From assembly GCF_014203395.1 (NCBI RefSeq), contig NZ_JACHIW010000001.1:3641501-3705500 (forward strand): a DNA stretch of 64,000 nucleotides. Direction: 5' to 3'. A program made the position numbers and the translations under genes. This DNA comes from Saccharopolyspora phatthalungensis (lineage in GTDB: Bacteria; Actinomycetota; Actinomycetes; Mycobacteriales; Pseudonocardiaceae). This document shows, in pieces, positions 17,397 to 27,119 of this stretch (position 1 is the first letter of the stretch; every line of letters starts with the position of its first letter). The notes under the pieces are model-generated. The model was not told where the DNA came from. It ran no database searches and saw only the letters and a list, made by a program, of their open reading frames with translations.

Positions 17397-18218
17397 GAAG
17401 GACTCAAACGGAGTCGAGCCCGGAAATCCTCTCATCCGCAGTCTGTGCCGAACCGCTCGTCGGAACCTCACCAGGGGGCAGCGAGGAAACAAGGGGCACT
17501 GCTCACCGCCGAGGGCAAGCCCACCCGCGGGGCGCGACCGCCGAAGTTGGGCCCGGGTGCGGCGCGGATCGATCCACAGCCAGGGGAGCAGCACATGCTG
17601 CCCATTCCCACCCGCCACGACCCGAACCGCACCGCACGCCGCAGCCTGCACGACGACCTGACCAACCCCCGACCGACCCGCACGACACCGGATGCGCAGC
17701 AGCCGACGCTGTTCACCCGCACCGGCCGCCCGCGATCGGCCGCCCGAGGCCCCCAGCGGGGCAACCCCGGGGCGATGCCCGCCCGGATGCGGCCAGGCGA
17801 CCAGCAGTATCTGCCGCTGGTCGGCCCCTTCACCAGCCAAGCCACACCTCCACCGGGACCCACGCCGACCGTCCCCGGTCAGCCCCCACCGAGGCCGGCC
17901 CGCACGCCGGGGCAACTGCCACTGCTGACCCCCAGCGGGCAGGTTCGCCCGCAGGCCCGGGCCCGACGACCGCGGCTTCCCGCGCGCCCGAGCCCGGTGG
18001 TGCCCCCGGCCTACAAGGGCATTCGCCCGGACCGGCACGGCCAATACGCACTGCCGCTGAACGTGCCGACGAAACCGGCCCGGCACCGCCCCCGGCCGGC
18101 TGCCGAACAACCCCGCCCCCAAAGCACCGCACGGCATCCAGAGCAGCCCGAACTTCCCCTGAACCTGCCGACAACCCCACCGACCCGCTCGACACCCCGA
18201 GGAGGTCGAAAGCGATGA
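17397..18218 (+). pseudogene. VirB6/TrbL-like protein, 3' part after the IS
   Basis: Continues the channel protein's cytoplasmic tail in the frame left at 15533. It is about 270 residues, rich in Pro, Arg and Gln, with repeated short motifs QQYLPL, GQLPLL, QYALPL and ELPLNLP that echo QYVLPL before the IS. Such tails probably dock other channel parts; that is inference. Its stop overlaps the next start (ATGA at 18215). A GTG at 17445 could restart translation, but no good ribosome site was seen. Confidence 0.7.
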
Positions 18219-19432
18219 CCGAGCCTTATCGGATTCCGGCCGATGTGGACAGAGAAGACCGCATCGTGGCGGGCCTGACCGCGCGCCAGGTAGCGATCCT
18301 CGCCGTGACCGGCATCGTGCTGTATGCCGTATGGACCCTGACCCGCGAGGTCATCCCGTTGGCGGTGTTTCTGATCACGGCGATCCCGATCGGCGCGACC
18401 GCGGCGATCCTCGCACTCGGCCAGCGCGACGGCATCACTCTGGATCGGCTGGTGCTGGCGGCGATCCGCCAACGCCTCGGCCCTCGGCATCGGGTCGCCG
18501 CCCCCGAAGGCATCCGCCCCGCCCCGGAGTGGCTCACCACCCACGCCACCACCACGACCGGCGACACACCAGCCACGAAGGGTGAGTCGCGGGTGTCCCC
18601 GTCGGCGCTGCGGCTGCCAGCCGAGGCCGTCACTGACACCGGGGTCGTCGACCTCGGCAGCGATGGCCTCGCCGTCGTCGCCGTGGCCTCCACCGTCAAC
18701 TTCGCGCTGCGCACCCCGGCGGAGCAGGAGGGTCTGGTCGCCAGCTTCGGCCGTTACCTGCACAGCTTGACCGCACCTGTGCAGGTACTCGTGCGCGCGG
18801 AACGGCTCGATGTGTCCGCGCAGATCGCCGAACTTCGCGAACGAGCGGGTGGCCTGCCCCACCCTGCGCTCGAACAAGCGGCGCTGGAGCACGCCGACTA
18901 CCTCGCCCAACTCGGAGAACACACCGACCTGCTGCGCCGCCAAGTCCTCCTCATCCTCCGCGAGGGCCTGCGGCCGGCAGAGGGCGCGGCCTAGGCAACT
19001 GGTCCATCACCGTTCGCGGCCCTGATTCCCAGGCTGCGCCGCAAGACCTCTCAGCAGTACCCGCGAGGGGATGCGGCTCGCCGCGCTGCGGAATCACGGC
19101 TGGTGCGGCGCCTCGGAGAAGCCGTCGAACTGCTGGCACCCGCCGGAATCGTGGTGACCCCACTGGATGCCGGACAAGCCACCGCCGTCCTCGCGGCCAG
19201 CTGCAACCCCGACACCCTCCTGCCGCAGGCCACCGGCCTGGCCGGCGCCGACGACATCATCACCACTCCCAGCGGAGGGCAGTCTGACCCCGGCTATTCA
19301 GGGTGGGCCAGTGACGCCGACGGCGCTCCCGCCGACTACGACGCCCCAGCAGACGCGGGCTTTGAGGACGACTGGGACTACGACACCGAAGACGACGAGG
19401 ACGACTTCGTCGAGAGGGGGCGAGTCGCATGA
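18215..19432 (+). pseudogene. PrgI/SCO6880-like T4SS protein with in-frame TAG
   Basis: The N-terminal part has two membrane helices (AILAVTGIVLYAVW and LAVFLITAIPIGATAAIL) followed by a soluble domain. This is the PrgI-type component, a VirB3-like partner encoded just before the VirB4 ATPase. At 18992 a TAG stop ends the frame. The same frame then stays open from 18995 to 19432 and continues the protein (RLRRKTSQQYPRGDAARR onward, acidic C-terminus). This is a nonsense change, not a shift. Restart at GTG 19103 or readthrough is possible but unsupported. Confidence 0.7.
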
Positions 19433-21354
19433 CGCCGCGCAGGTCCCGACGGAGGACGAAAGCTGCCGTCGAAGGGCCGTCGGCAGGAGCGTTTACGCCG
19501 GATGCGGTGAGCGTGGGGGCCCGCCATTTGGAGGTCGGCGGGGATTGGGTCGCCTCGTTCGCCGTCGTGGGCTTTCCCCGCGAGGTCCATCCCGGTTGGC
19601 TGCAGCCCTTGTTGACCTATCCCGGCAGGCTGGATGTGTCGCTGCACATCGAGCCGATCGACCCCACTACCGCCGCCACCCGCCTCAAAAAGCAACTGGC
19701 CAAACTGGAATCCGGTCGGCGCCACACCGCCGAGCACGGCAGACTCCACGATCCCCAGGTGGAAGCGGCCACCGAGGACGCCTACGACCTCTCCGCCCGC
19801 ATCGCCCGCGGTGAAGGCAAACTGTTCCGCCTCGGCCTATACCTGACCATCCACGCCCCCAACGAGCAGGCCCTGGCCGACGAGGTCGCCGCGATCCGGT
19901 CACTGGCCGCCTCGCTGCTACTGGACGCCAAACACACCACCTACCGGTCACTGCAGGGATGGGTGTCGACGCTGCCGATGGGCCTGGACCTCGTTGGCAT
20001 GCGCCGTACCTTCGACACCAGCGCGCTGTCGGCGGCGTTCCCGTTCACCAGCCCAGATCTACCGCCGGCCGACCCCACCAGCCTGGCCGCGCCGTCCGGG
20101 GTGCTCTACGGCTACAACGCCCAGTCACAAGGACTGGTGCACTGGGACCGCTTCGCACTGGACAACCACAACAGCGTGGTCCTGGGGCGCTCCGGTGCGG
20201 GCAAGTCCTACCTGGTCAAGCTGGAGTTGCTGCGCAGCCTGTACCGGGGCATCGAGATCTATGTCGTCGACCCGGAGGACGAATATGCGCGGCTGGCGTC
20301 CTCGGTCGGCGGCACCTACGTCCACCTCGGGGGTGAGAACGTACGGCTCAACCCGTTCGACCTGCCCATCACGATCGGGCCGGATGGGCGGCGCACCGCC
20401 CCGAAGGACGCCCTGATCCGCCGCAGTCTGTTCCTGCACACCGTGATCAGCGTGCTGATCGGCGCCGAGCTCGGCGCCGCCGAGCGGGCGGCGCTGGACC
20501 GGGCGATCGCCGCCACCTACCGACGAGTCGGGATCACCGCCGATGCCCGCACCCGGACCCGACCCGCCCCCACCTTGCGGGATCTCCGTGACACCCTCGC
20601 CGAGGCGGGCACCAGGGGTGACGCGGCGGCGGGAGAGTTGGCTGCCCGGCTGCATCCCTATGTCGAGGGTGCGTTCCAGCACCTCTTCGACGGCCCCACC
20701 ACGACCCAGCCGGACGGGCACCTCGTGGTCTTCTCGCTGCGGGATCTGCCCGACGAGCTCAAAAGCATCGGCACGCTGCTGACTCTGGACGCGGTATGGC
20801 GGAGGGTGTCCAACCCGGCGATCCGCAGGCCGCGACTGGTCGTGGTCGACGAAGCGTGGCTGTTGATGCAACAACACGCGGGTGCGGATTTCCTGTTCCG
20901 GATGGCCAAAGCCTCCCGCAAACACTGGGCAGGCTTGACCGTTGCCACTCAGGACACCGCGGATGTGCTGGGCAGCGATCTCGGCAAAGCCGTGGTCGCC
21001 AACGCCGCCACGCAGATCCTCCTTCGGCAGGCGTCGCAGGCCATGGACGAGATCACCCGCACCTTCGATTTATCCGCCGGTGAAAGGCAATTCCTACTCT
21101 CAGCGGAGCGGGGCCAGGGACTTCTGTCGGCGGGGACGCAGCGCGTGGCGTTTCAGAGTATTGCCTCGCCCACCGAGCACTACCTCGTCACGAGCGACCC
21201 AGCCGAACTCGCCGACTATGCCGCCGACGGCGACCTCGCCGAGCGCGGCGTCGACGAATCCTATCTCGATCTCGGGCCTGCGGCCGAGGACGACGCCCCG
21301 ATCGAGGGCGACGAATTCGGCACCGATGAAGTCCAGATCGACCTTGACGTTTGA
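19429..21354 (+). CDS. VirB4/TraC-type conjugation ATPase
   Basis: A 641-residue ATPase that would power assembly of and transfer through the T4SS channel. Walker A GRSGAGKS lies near residue 254 and Walker B RLVVVDEAW near 469. The N-terminal domain (GWVSTLPMGLD) and the C-terminal QDTADVLGSDLGKAVVAN segment match the VirB4 family. The start overlaps the preceding stop (ATGA), so it is in the transfer operon. It looks intact, unlike its upstream neighbours. Confidence 0.92.
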   Translation: MTPRRSRRRTKAAVEGPSAGAFTPDAVSVGARHLEVGGDWVASFAVVGFPREVHPGWLQPLLTYPGRLDVSLHIEPIDPTTAATRLKKQLAKLESGRRHTAEHGRLHDPQVEAATEDAYDLSARIARGEGKLFRLGLYLTIHAPNEQALADEVAAIRSLAASLLLDAKHTTYRSLQGWVSTLPMGLDLVGMRRTFDTSALSAAFPFTSPDLPPADPTSLAAPSGVLYGYNAQSQGLVHWDRFALDNHNSVVLGRSGAGKSYLVKLELLRSLYRGIEIYVVDPEDEYARLASSVGGTYVHLGGENVRLNPFDLPITIGPDGRRTAPKDALIRRSLFLHTVISVLIGAELGAAERAALDRAIAATYRRVGITADARTRTRPAPTLRDLRDTLAEAGTRGDAAAGELAARLHPYVEGAFQHLFDGPTTTQPDGHLVVFSLRDLPDELKSIGTLLTLDAVWRRVSNPAIRRPRLVVVDEAWLLMQQHAGADFLFRMAKASRKHWAGLTVATQDTADVLGSDLGKAVVANAATQILLRQASQAMDEITRTFDLSAGERQFLLSAERGQGLLSAGTQRVAFQSIASPTEHYLVTSDPAELADYAADGDLAERGVDESYLDLGPAAEDDAPIEGDEFGTDEVQIDLDV

Positions 21355-21434
21355 GCCCTGCTGGAGCTCTCGCGTCTCCGGTCGTGCGTACCTCGGCTAC
21401 TTCCGTCTCTCCCCACTTTCTTGGAGGGTGCGCC

Positions 21435-24086
21435 ATGTCTGCTGTCACGCCCGCTTCGACAACGACGACCGCGACCGCGATTCTGGCCGGTGATGTCCAC
21501 GCCACCGACGGGACTGGCGGGTGGATCGGGGACTACCTGCGTGACCCCGGCGGCGCGCTCCACCACGTCCTGACCTCGCTGTCCGGGTGGGCGATCACCG
21601 TTGGCCCGATCGTCGGCCCACTGCTGGCCGTCGGACTCGCCGTGCTGATCGGTCTGCGGCGGTGGTGGTGGCGCCGCTGCCACCAGCGCCTGGCGGCCGA
21701 TGCGCGGATGGTGACCGTCCTTGCGCCGCCCACAGTGGACCCTGCCGGTGGGGCGGCGTTGTGGTCCCACCTCGTCGGATTGCTACGCCCGGCCTGGAAG
21801 CGGTGGTTCACCGGTCAGCCGCACGTGGCCTGCGAGTACGTCTTCTCCGAAGCAGGAGTCGCGATCCGGTTGTGGGTTCCTGGAGTGATCCCGCCGGGGT
21901 TGGTCGAGCGCGCGGTCGAGGCCGCGTGGCCCGGCGCCCACACCCGCACCAGCACCGCAGACCCACCCCTACTTGCCCCCGGGGTTGGGCAGCGGCGCGT
22001 GATCGTTGCCGGTGAGCTCCGGCTGGCCCGTGCGGAGGCGCTACCGATCCGCACCGACTTCGACGCCGACCCCATCCGGGCGTTGATCGGCGCACCGGTC
22101 GGCCTCGGCCGCGATGAGCACGCCTGCGTGCAAGTCCTGGCCCGCCCGGTCACCGGCCATCGGGTCGCCAAGGCCCGCCGCGCGGCGAAACGGGTCCGCA
22201 CCGGCAGCTCCACTCACGTCGTCGGCAGGCTGCTGGACCTCATCACCCCCGGCGCCCGTAGCCGCCGCAAGCCCACCACCGGCTCGGCGAAGTCGGGTCG
22301 TGATCCGCAAACCTCACTGGAGTACAGCGCGGCGAACCGGGCGATCGTCGGCAAACAACGCGGCAGTCAGTACGAGACCGTGATCCGCTACGCGGTCGCT
22401 ACGATCCTGCCTGCCGATGCGCCGGAGGCGGAGGTCCGCCGGGCGCGGGACGTTGCCCGGGGACGGGCGCATGCGCTGGCGGCATCCTTTGCCTCCTACA
22501 CCGAACACAACCACTACGGCCGTCATCGGCTGCGTCACCCCGCCACCACCGTCACCCAGCGACGGTTGAGTCGTGGGGATCTGCTGTCGGTGCCCGAGCT
22601 GGCCGTGCTCGCTCACCTGCCCACCGATGAAGCGATTCCCGGTGTGCAACGAGCCGGAGCGAAAGCGATCGCCCCACCACCGGGGATCGCCACCCCCGGG
22701 CGGGAAGCCAAGCCACTGGGGGTGACCGATACCGGCCACCCACGGCCCGTCGGCTTGCGGGTGCCGGATGCCCGGCATCACCTGCACGTCCTCGGCGCCA
22801 CCGGCTCGGGTAAATCCACCCTGCTGGGCACCATGATTCTCGCGGACGCCGAAGCGGGCCGCGGCACTGTCGTCATCGACCCCAAGGGAGATCTCGTCAC
22901 TGACGTACTCTCCCGACTCCCGCGTACTGCTGCGGACCGGGTGGTGCTCTTCGACGCCGACTCGCGGAGCCGCCCACCCTGCCTCAACCCCCTTGACGGT
23001 GGGAAAACCGATCTCACCGTCGACAACCTCGTGTCCGTCTTCCGCCGCGTCTACTCGGCGTTCTGGGGACCCCGCACCGACGACGTCATGCGCGCCGCCT
23101 GTCTGACCCTGCGCGCCCAGGAAGGTGTGGCCACGCTGGCGGACTTACCGAAGTTGCTGGCCGAACCAGCCTTCCGCTCCCGCGTCACCGCCAGCATCAG
23201 CGACCCGGTGTTGAAGGGCTTCTGGACCTGGTACGACGAACTCACCGACTCCGCCCGCTCCCAAGTCATCTCACCCCTGATGAACAAACTCCGGGCATTT
23301 CTTTTGCGGCCATTCGTCCGAGAAGCCATCGCCAGAGGGCGCTCCACAGTAGACATGGCGCAGGTGCTCGACGGTGGGATCTGCCTGGTGCGCATTCCGA
23401 AAGGCTCGCTGGGAGAGGAAACCACCCGTCTGGTCGGCTCGCTGGTGGTGGCGCGCACGTGGCAGGCCACCACCGGGCGTGCCCGCCTTCCGCAGCGTCA
23501 GCGCCGGGACGCCTCGATGGTGATCGATGAGTGTCATAACTTCCTCAATCTCCCGTATCCGCTGGAAGACATGCTCGCCGAAGCCCGCGGGTTCCGGGTC
23601 GCGATGACCCTGGCCCACCAGCACCTCGGCCAACTTCCCCGCGAACTCAAGGAAGGCATCTCCACCAACGCCCGCTCGAAGATCTTCTTCAACGCCAGCC
23701 CCGAAGACGCCCGCGAACTCGCCCGCCACACCGCACCCCGGCTCTCCGACCACGACCTGGCGCACCTCGGCGTCTACCACGCCGCCGCCCGGCTCGTCCT
23801 GCGCGGCGAAGAAGCCGAACCCTTCACCCTCGCCACCCAGCCACTACCGCCGGCGATCCCCGGACGCGCCCGCGACATCCGCCGCATCGCCCGACAAGCC
23901 ACCCAGACGCCAGGCCAGCACACACCAGAGGAGGCCACGCGGGTCCGCGCGGACACCGACGCACCTCGGCCGAAACCGACGACCACAGCGCCGAATCCGC
24001 GCCCTCACCCGGCCGCGTCGTCGCGTGAGCGTTCGCCCCGGCCTGTCCAGCGGGCCCGCAGCGGCGATCCGCGTCGCAACGGGTGA
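21435..24086 (+). CDS. VirD4/TraG-type coupling protein
   Basis: About 883 residues. ATG 21435 (GGAGGG at 21423-21428) is preferred to 21351. One or two N-terminal membrane helices (WAITVGPIVGPLLAVGLAVL) anchor it. Walker A GATGSGKST is near residue 454, followed by VVIDPKGDLV. The Walker B region MVIDECHNFLNLP is near 695, then TLAHQHLGQLP. Coupling proteins bring the relaxase-DNA complex to the channel and pump DNA. The tail after 23900 is Pro/Thr/Arg-rich. Intact. Confidence 0.92.
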   Translation: MSAVTPASTTTTATAILAGDVHATDGTGGWIGDYLRDPGGALHHVLTSLSGWAITVGPIVGPLLAVGLAVLIGLRRWWWRRCHQRLAADARMVTVLAPPTVDPAGGAALWSHLVGLLRPAWKRWFTGQPHVACEYVFSEAGVAIRLWVPGVIPPGLVERAVEAAWPGAHTRTSTADPPLLAPGVGQRRVIVAGELRLARAEALPIRTDFDADPIRALIGAPVGLGRDEHACVQVLARPVTGHRVAKARRAAKRVRTGSSTHVVGRLLDLITPGARSRRKPTTGSAKSGRDPQTSLEYSAANRAIVGKQRGSQYETVIRYAVATILPADAPEAEVRRARDVARGRAHALAASFASYTEHNHYGRHRLRHPATTVTQRRLSRGDLLSVPELAVLAHLPTDEAIPGVQRAGAKAIAPPPGIATPGREAKPLGVTDTGHPRPVGLRVPDARHHLHVLGATGSGKSTLLGTMILADAEAGRGTVVIDPKGDLVTDVLSRLPRTAADRVVLFDADSRSRPPCLNPLDGGKTDLTVDNLVSVFRRVYSAFWGPRTDDVMRAACLTLRAQEGVATLADLPKLLAEPAFRSRVTASISDPVLKGFWTWYDELTDSARSQVISPLMNKLRAFLLRPFVREAIARGRSTVDMAQVLDGGICLVRIPKGSLGEETTRLVGSLVVARTWQATTGRARLPQRQRRDASMVIDECHNFLNLPYPLEDMLAEARGFRVAMTLAHQHLGQLPRELKEGISTNARSKIFFNASPEDARELARHTAPRLSDHDLAHLGVYHAAARLVLRGEEAEPFTLATQPLPPAIPGRARDIRRIARQATQTPGQHTPEEATRVRADTDAPRPKPTTTAPNPRPHPAASSRERSPRPVQRARSGDPRRNG

Positions 24087-24194
24087 CCACCGGGACTGAG
24101 TACCGAATCCCGCTTGCTCTTCTCACTCGCCGCGTCCCGTCACGCGACGCGGCGGTCCCACCGTGCCTGTTTCAACCCCTGGAGGTACGTCATC

Positions 24195-25250
24195 GTGATC
24201 ACCAACCCCACCCGCCAACGTGCGCTGCGCGGCGGCCTCAAGCCCGCACGCCCCACCCCGCGCGTGGCGAACTCGATCGACCATCAAGCCGCGCTCGCCT
24301 GGCGGCTCACGCCCCGGGATAAGTGGATCATCCGGATGCTGCACGAGCACCGCGTGCTGACCGCCAGCCAGATCACCAGCTGCGCGTTCCCGTCCTTTCG
24401 CTCCGGACGGCAACGGCTGCGGGAGCTGTTCCAGTGGAGCGTTGTCGACCGCTTTCAGCCCTCGATCGTCCTGGGCACCGCACCCATGCACTACGTCCTC
24501 GGACCCGCCGGCGCCGCAGTGCTGGCCGGTGAAGAGGGCCTGGATGCCAAGGACCTCGGGTATCGCCGTGACCGGGCGATGGGGATCTCCCACAACCAGC
24601 GCCTTGCCCACACCGTCGGCGTCAACGAGTGGTTCACCGCGCTGATCGCCCACGCCCGCCAGCATCCCGAGGAAACGGTGGGGACGTGGTGGTCGGAGAC
24701 CCGCTGCGCGAAGCATTTCGGCGACCTGGTGCGCCCCGACGCCTACGGTCGCTGGCGACACCGCGACGCCGAGATCGAGTTTTTCCTCGAGTTCGACCTC
24801 AGCACCGAATCGCTGCCCCGCGTGGCAGCCAAACTCCACGGCTACGCCGGGCTGGCCGCCGCCACCGGCATCACCACCCCCGTCTTGCTGTGGCTGCCCA
24901 CCGCCCGCCGCGAAACCGCCGCACGCCGACTCCTTACCCGCACCTGGCGAGACCTCGACGAACCCCACCGGGTTCCGGTCGCGACTGCCGCTGCCGATCT
25001 CCTCAACCCCGACACACCGCAGCCGAGCCCGGCCGAACCGGTGTGGCTTCCGCTGGGCGCCAGCAGCCCCCACCCCCGTGCTTCCGCACGGCGCGGTCTG
25101 CACGAGTTGCTTGACGCCTGGCCGCACGTCCCGCCACCGGCCACCTCGCCCGACCCCGCCGCGAACCCGGCGTCGTCACCGGCCATGCTGCCGCCACCCG
25201 CCTCGATGCCTCCGAACACGCACCCGCACGCAGCCGCGGCCCGGAGGTGA
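24195..25250 (+). CDS. Replication-relaxation family protein
   Basis: Starts at GTG 24195 with GGAGG at 24181-24185; about 351 residues. The N-terminal winged-helix region (RMLHEHRVLTASQI, SGRQRLRELFQW) and the nuclease-like middle (RPDAYGRW--, AEIEFFLEFD, KLHGYAGL) match the actinobacterial replication-relaxation family, thought to nick or process DNA for mobile-element replication or transfer. With no other relaxase seen in the window, it is the best candidate for that role. The C-terminus is a disordered Pro-rich tail. Confidence 0.8.
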   Translation: MITNPTRQRALRGGLKPARPTPRVANSIDHQAALAWRLTPRDKWIIRMLHEHRVLTASQITSCAFPSFRSGRQRLRELFQWSVVDRFQPSIVLGTAPMHYVLGPAGAAVLAGEEGLDAKDLGYRRDRAMGISHNQRLAHTVGVNEWFTALIAHARQHPEETVGTWWSETRCAKHFGDLVRPDAYGRWRHRDAEIEFFLEFDLSTESLPRVAAKLHGYAGLAAATGITTPVLLWLPTARRETAARRLLTRTWRDLDEPHRVPVATAAADLLNPDTPQPSPAEPVWLPLGASSPHPRASARRGLHELLDAWPHVPPPATSPDPAANPASSPAMLPPPASMPPNTHPHAAAARR

Positions 25251-25257
25251 CACCTGC

Positions 25258-26253
25258 ATGGGCAAGCTCATGGTCGCTGTACTCGGCGTCATCATCGGGT
25301 TTCCCCTCTTCCTCGCCGCCGGAATCACGGGAGCGTTCTCCGCGGTTTCCGACAACGGGTCCAGTGCGGGTATGAACTGCGTGCCGACCGGCGCCACGTC
25401 CGCAGGTGTGGCTGGATACGGTCCCGAGCAGATGGCCAACGCCGCCATCATCGTCGCGGTCGGCAAACAACTGAACGTTCCCGAAGAGGGCTGGGTGATC
25501 GCGATCGCCACCGCGATGCAGGAATCCGGTCTGCGTAATCTCGACCACGGCGACCGCGACAGTCTTGGGCTCTTCCAGCAACGACCCTCCCAAGGCTGGG
25601 GCAGCGCCGAACAGATCACCGACCCCACCTACGCCGCCACCCAGTTCTACCGGCACCTGCTCGCATTACCCGGGTGGCAACAGATGAGTGTCAACGACGC
25701 CGCGCAAGCCGTTCAACGATCCGGACTCCCCGACGCCTACGCACAACACGAGCCCGCCGCGCGGACCATCGTCGCCTCCGTCGGCGGCGCCGCCTGCGCC
25801 ACCACCGACACCGGCGACTGCGACCACATCCAAGCACCCAACCCCGCCGCACTCGCCGCGATCAACTACGCCTGCGGGCAACGAGGATTGCCCTACGTCT
25901 GGGGCGGAAACGGGCCCGATGCCGGACACGCCGGATTCGATTGCAGCGGACTGACCGCGGCTGCCTACCAGGCAGCCGGAATCTCCCTACCCCGCAAAGC
26001 ACAATGGCAATACGACACCGGACCGCTTCTGCCACCGGGCGCGCCCCTGCAACCCGGAGACCTCGTTTTTTACGGCACCCCAGGCAACATCCACCACGTC
26101 GGCCTCTACATCGGAAAAGGCCACATGATCAACGCGCCGGACTTCGGCCAGCCTGTCCAAGTCGACAACATTCATTGGGACGGAGATGACTACGCCGGAG
26201 CCACTCGCCCAACGGGATCGCCTGCAGCGCCTGCACTTTCCGCGCCAGCATGA
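25258..26253 (+). CDS. Lytic transglycosylase-like plus NlpC/P60 peptidase
   Basis: A 331-residue, membrane-anchored (residues 5-30), cell-wall enzyme of conjugation modules. A lysozyme-like region contains E89 (ATAMQESGLRN) and DSLGLFQQRPSQGWG. The C40 peptidase domain has the catalytic Cys229 (FDCSGLT), His280 (HHVGLYIG) and a following INAP. It would cut peptidoglycan locally so that the T4SS can cross the wall. GGAGG precedes ATG 25258; it directly follows the replication-relaxation gene. Confidence 0.9.
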   Translation: MGKLMVAVLGVIIGFPLFLAAGITGAFSAVSDNGSSAGMNCVPTGATSAGVAGYGPEQMANAAIIVAVGKQLNVPEEGWVIAIATAMQESGLRNLDHGDRDSLGLFQQRPSQGWGSAEQITDPTYAATQFYRHLLALPGWQQMSVNDAAQAVQRSGLPDAYAQHEPAARTIVASVGGAACATTDTGDCDHIQAPNPAALAAINYACGQRGLPYVWGGNGPDAGHAGFDCSGLTAAAYQAAGISLPRKAQWQYDTGPLLPPGAPLQPGDLVFYGTPGNIHHVGLYIGKGHMINAPDFGQPVQVDNIHWDGDDYAGATRPTGSPAAPALSAPA

Positions 26254-26325
26254 GCATTTCGCTGACGGTCGCCGAGTGAACGGAATCGATGGATGGAGTC
26301 CACCGCGATCCGCTCTGGTGAACGA

Positions 26326-26796
26326 TCAGGATTCCTCTTTGCGAGTGTCGGGGCCAAGAGGACCGCCATTGGGCAACGCGACTGGCCCGCCGTCAGGCCG
26401 TTCGAGCGGAGTACCGCAGTGGTCGCAGACTACCCAACCGGACTTGCGGCTCTCATCAGGCGGAAGGTGCGCGCCGCGCTGGGCGCACTCGTCCTGTTTC
26501 CGGTTGCTTTGCTCGTTGAAGTTGATGGCCATCTTGACCATCTCGTCGGCGACGATGAAGTAGCCGCCGTCCCGCCGCTCCCACATGCCCGCCGCTTCTA
26601 GCTCCACGGCTGCCGTAGTGGTCTCGGCCGCAATGGCGTTGAGGTAGTCATCGCTGACGAATCCGGGGCGGCCGTCCTTGATGCTGTTGATGATCGCGAA
26701 GCTGTGTAGCTGGAAGGTCGATCGACTGAGCGCGGGCATACCCTCGAACTCGATGAAGCTGGTGTCGTCCAGCTCTGCGTCGTCCGCGTCTGCCAT
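26326..26796 (-). CDS. Hypothetical protein with winged-helix look and CxxC
   Basis: A 156-residue protein not recognised. The acidic N-terminus is followed by a helical region that reads like a winged helix (LHSFAIINSIKDGRP, AAVELEAAGMWERRDGGYFI). The C-terminus is disordered and has a single VCDHCGTPLE, half of a zinc ribbon. It lies convergent to the transfer operon and is the first cargo gene. The start was chosen at ATG 26796; the longer frame upstream is not protein-like. Confidence 0.6.
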   Translation of the reverse strand: MADADDAELDDTSFIEFEGMPALSRSTFQLHSFAIINSIKDGRPGFVSDDYLNAIAAETTTAAVELEAAGMWERRDGGYFIVADEMVKMAINFNEQSNRKQDECAQRGAHLPPDESRKSGWVVCDHCGTPLERPDGGPVALPNGGPLGPDTRKEES

Positions 26797-27119
26797 AAAC
26801 CGATCATCGCACGAGACAGCGCTCAGTTGGTCCGAAACACTCCGACTGCTGAGCGGACGCCCTTGTGCTGGTCGACGGCAGCATTCGTTCCGATTCGCCG
26901 AGTATCTACACTTCACCAGCTTGCTGGGCCGGGTGGAAAACCCGGCCCAGCATCGGAAAGTCCTCAGTCCTCCGTACACCGCCTGATTGTCCGCAAGAGC
27001 ACTTACCAGGGGAGAGCGTGCAACACCGTGCCCAACGCGGACAACAGGGCGGTGCATGCTGCCATGTACTTGAGAACCAGCGTATGCCTGACACGACGCC
27101 GTGAACGGGGCATTCGCGC
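26797..27119. other. Intergenic, no gene seen
   Basis: Frames here overlap one another and show no motif. It would carry the promoter of the 26796 gene and the end of the 27120-28226 gene. Confidence 0.4.

Noticed and set aside
15535..17661. A 708-residue plus-strand frame across the IS
   Set aside because: It is the antisense shadow of the transposase.
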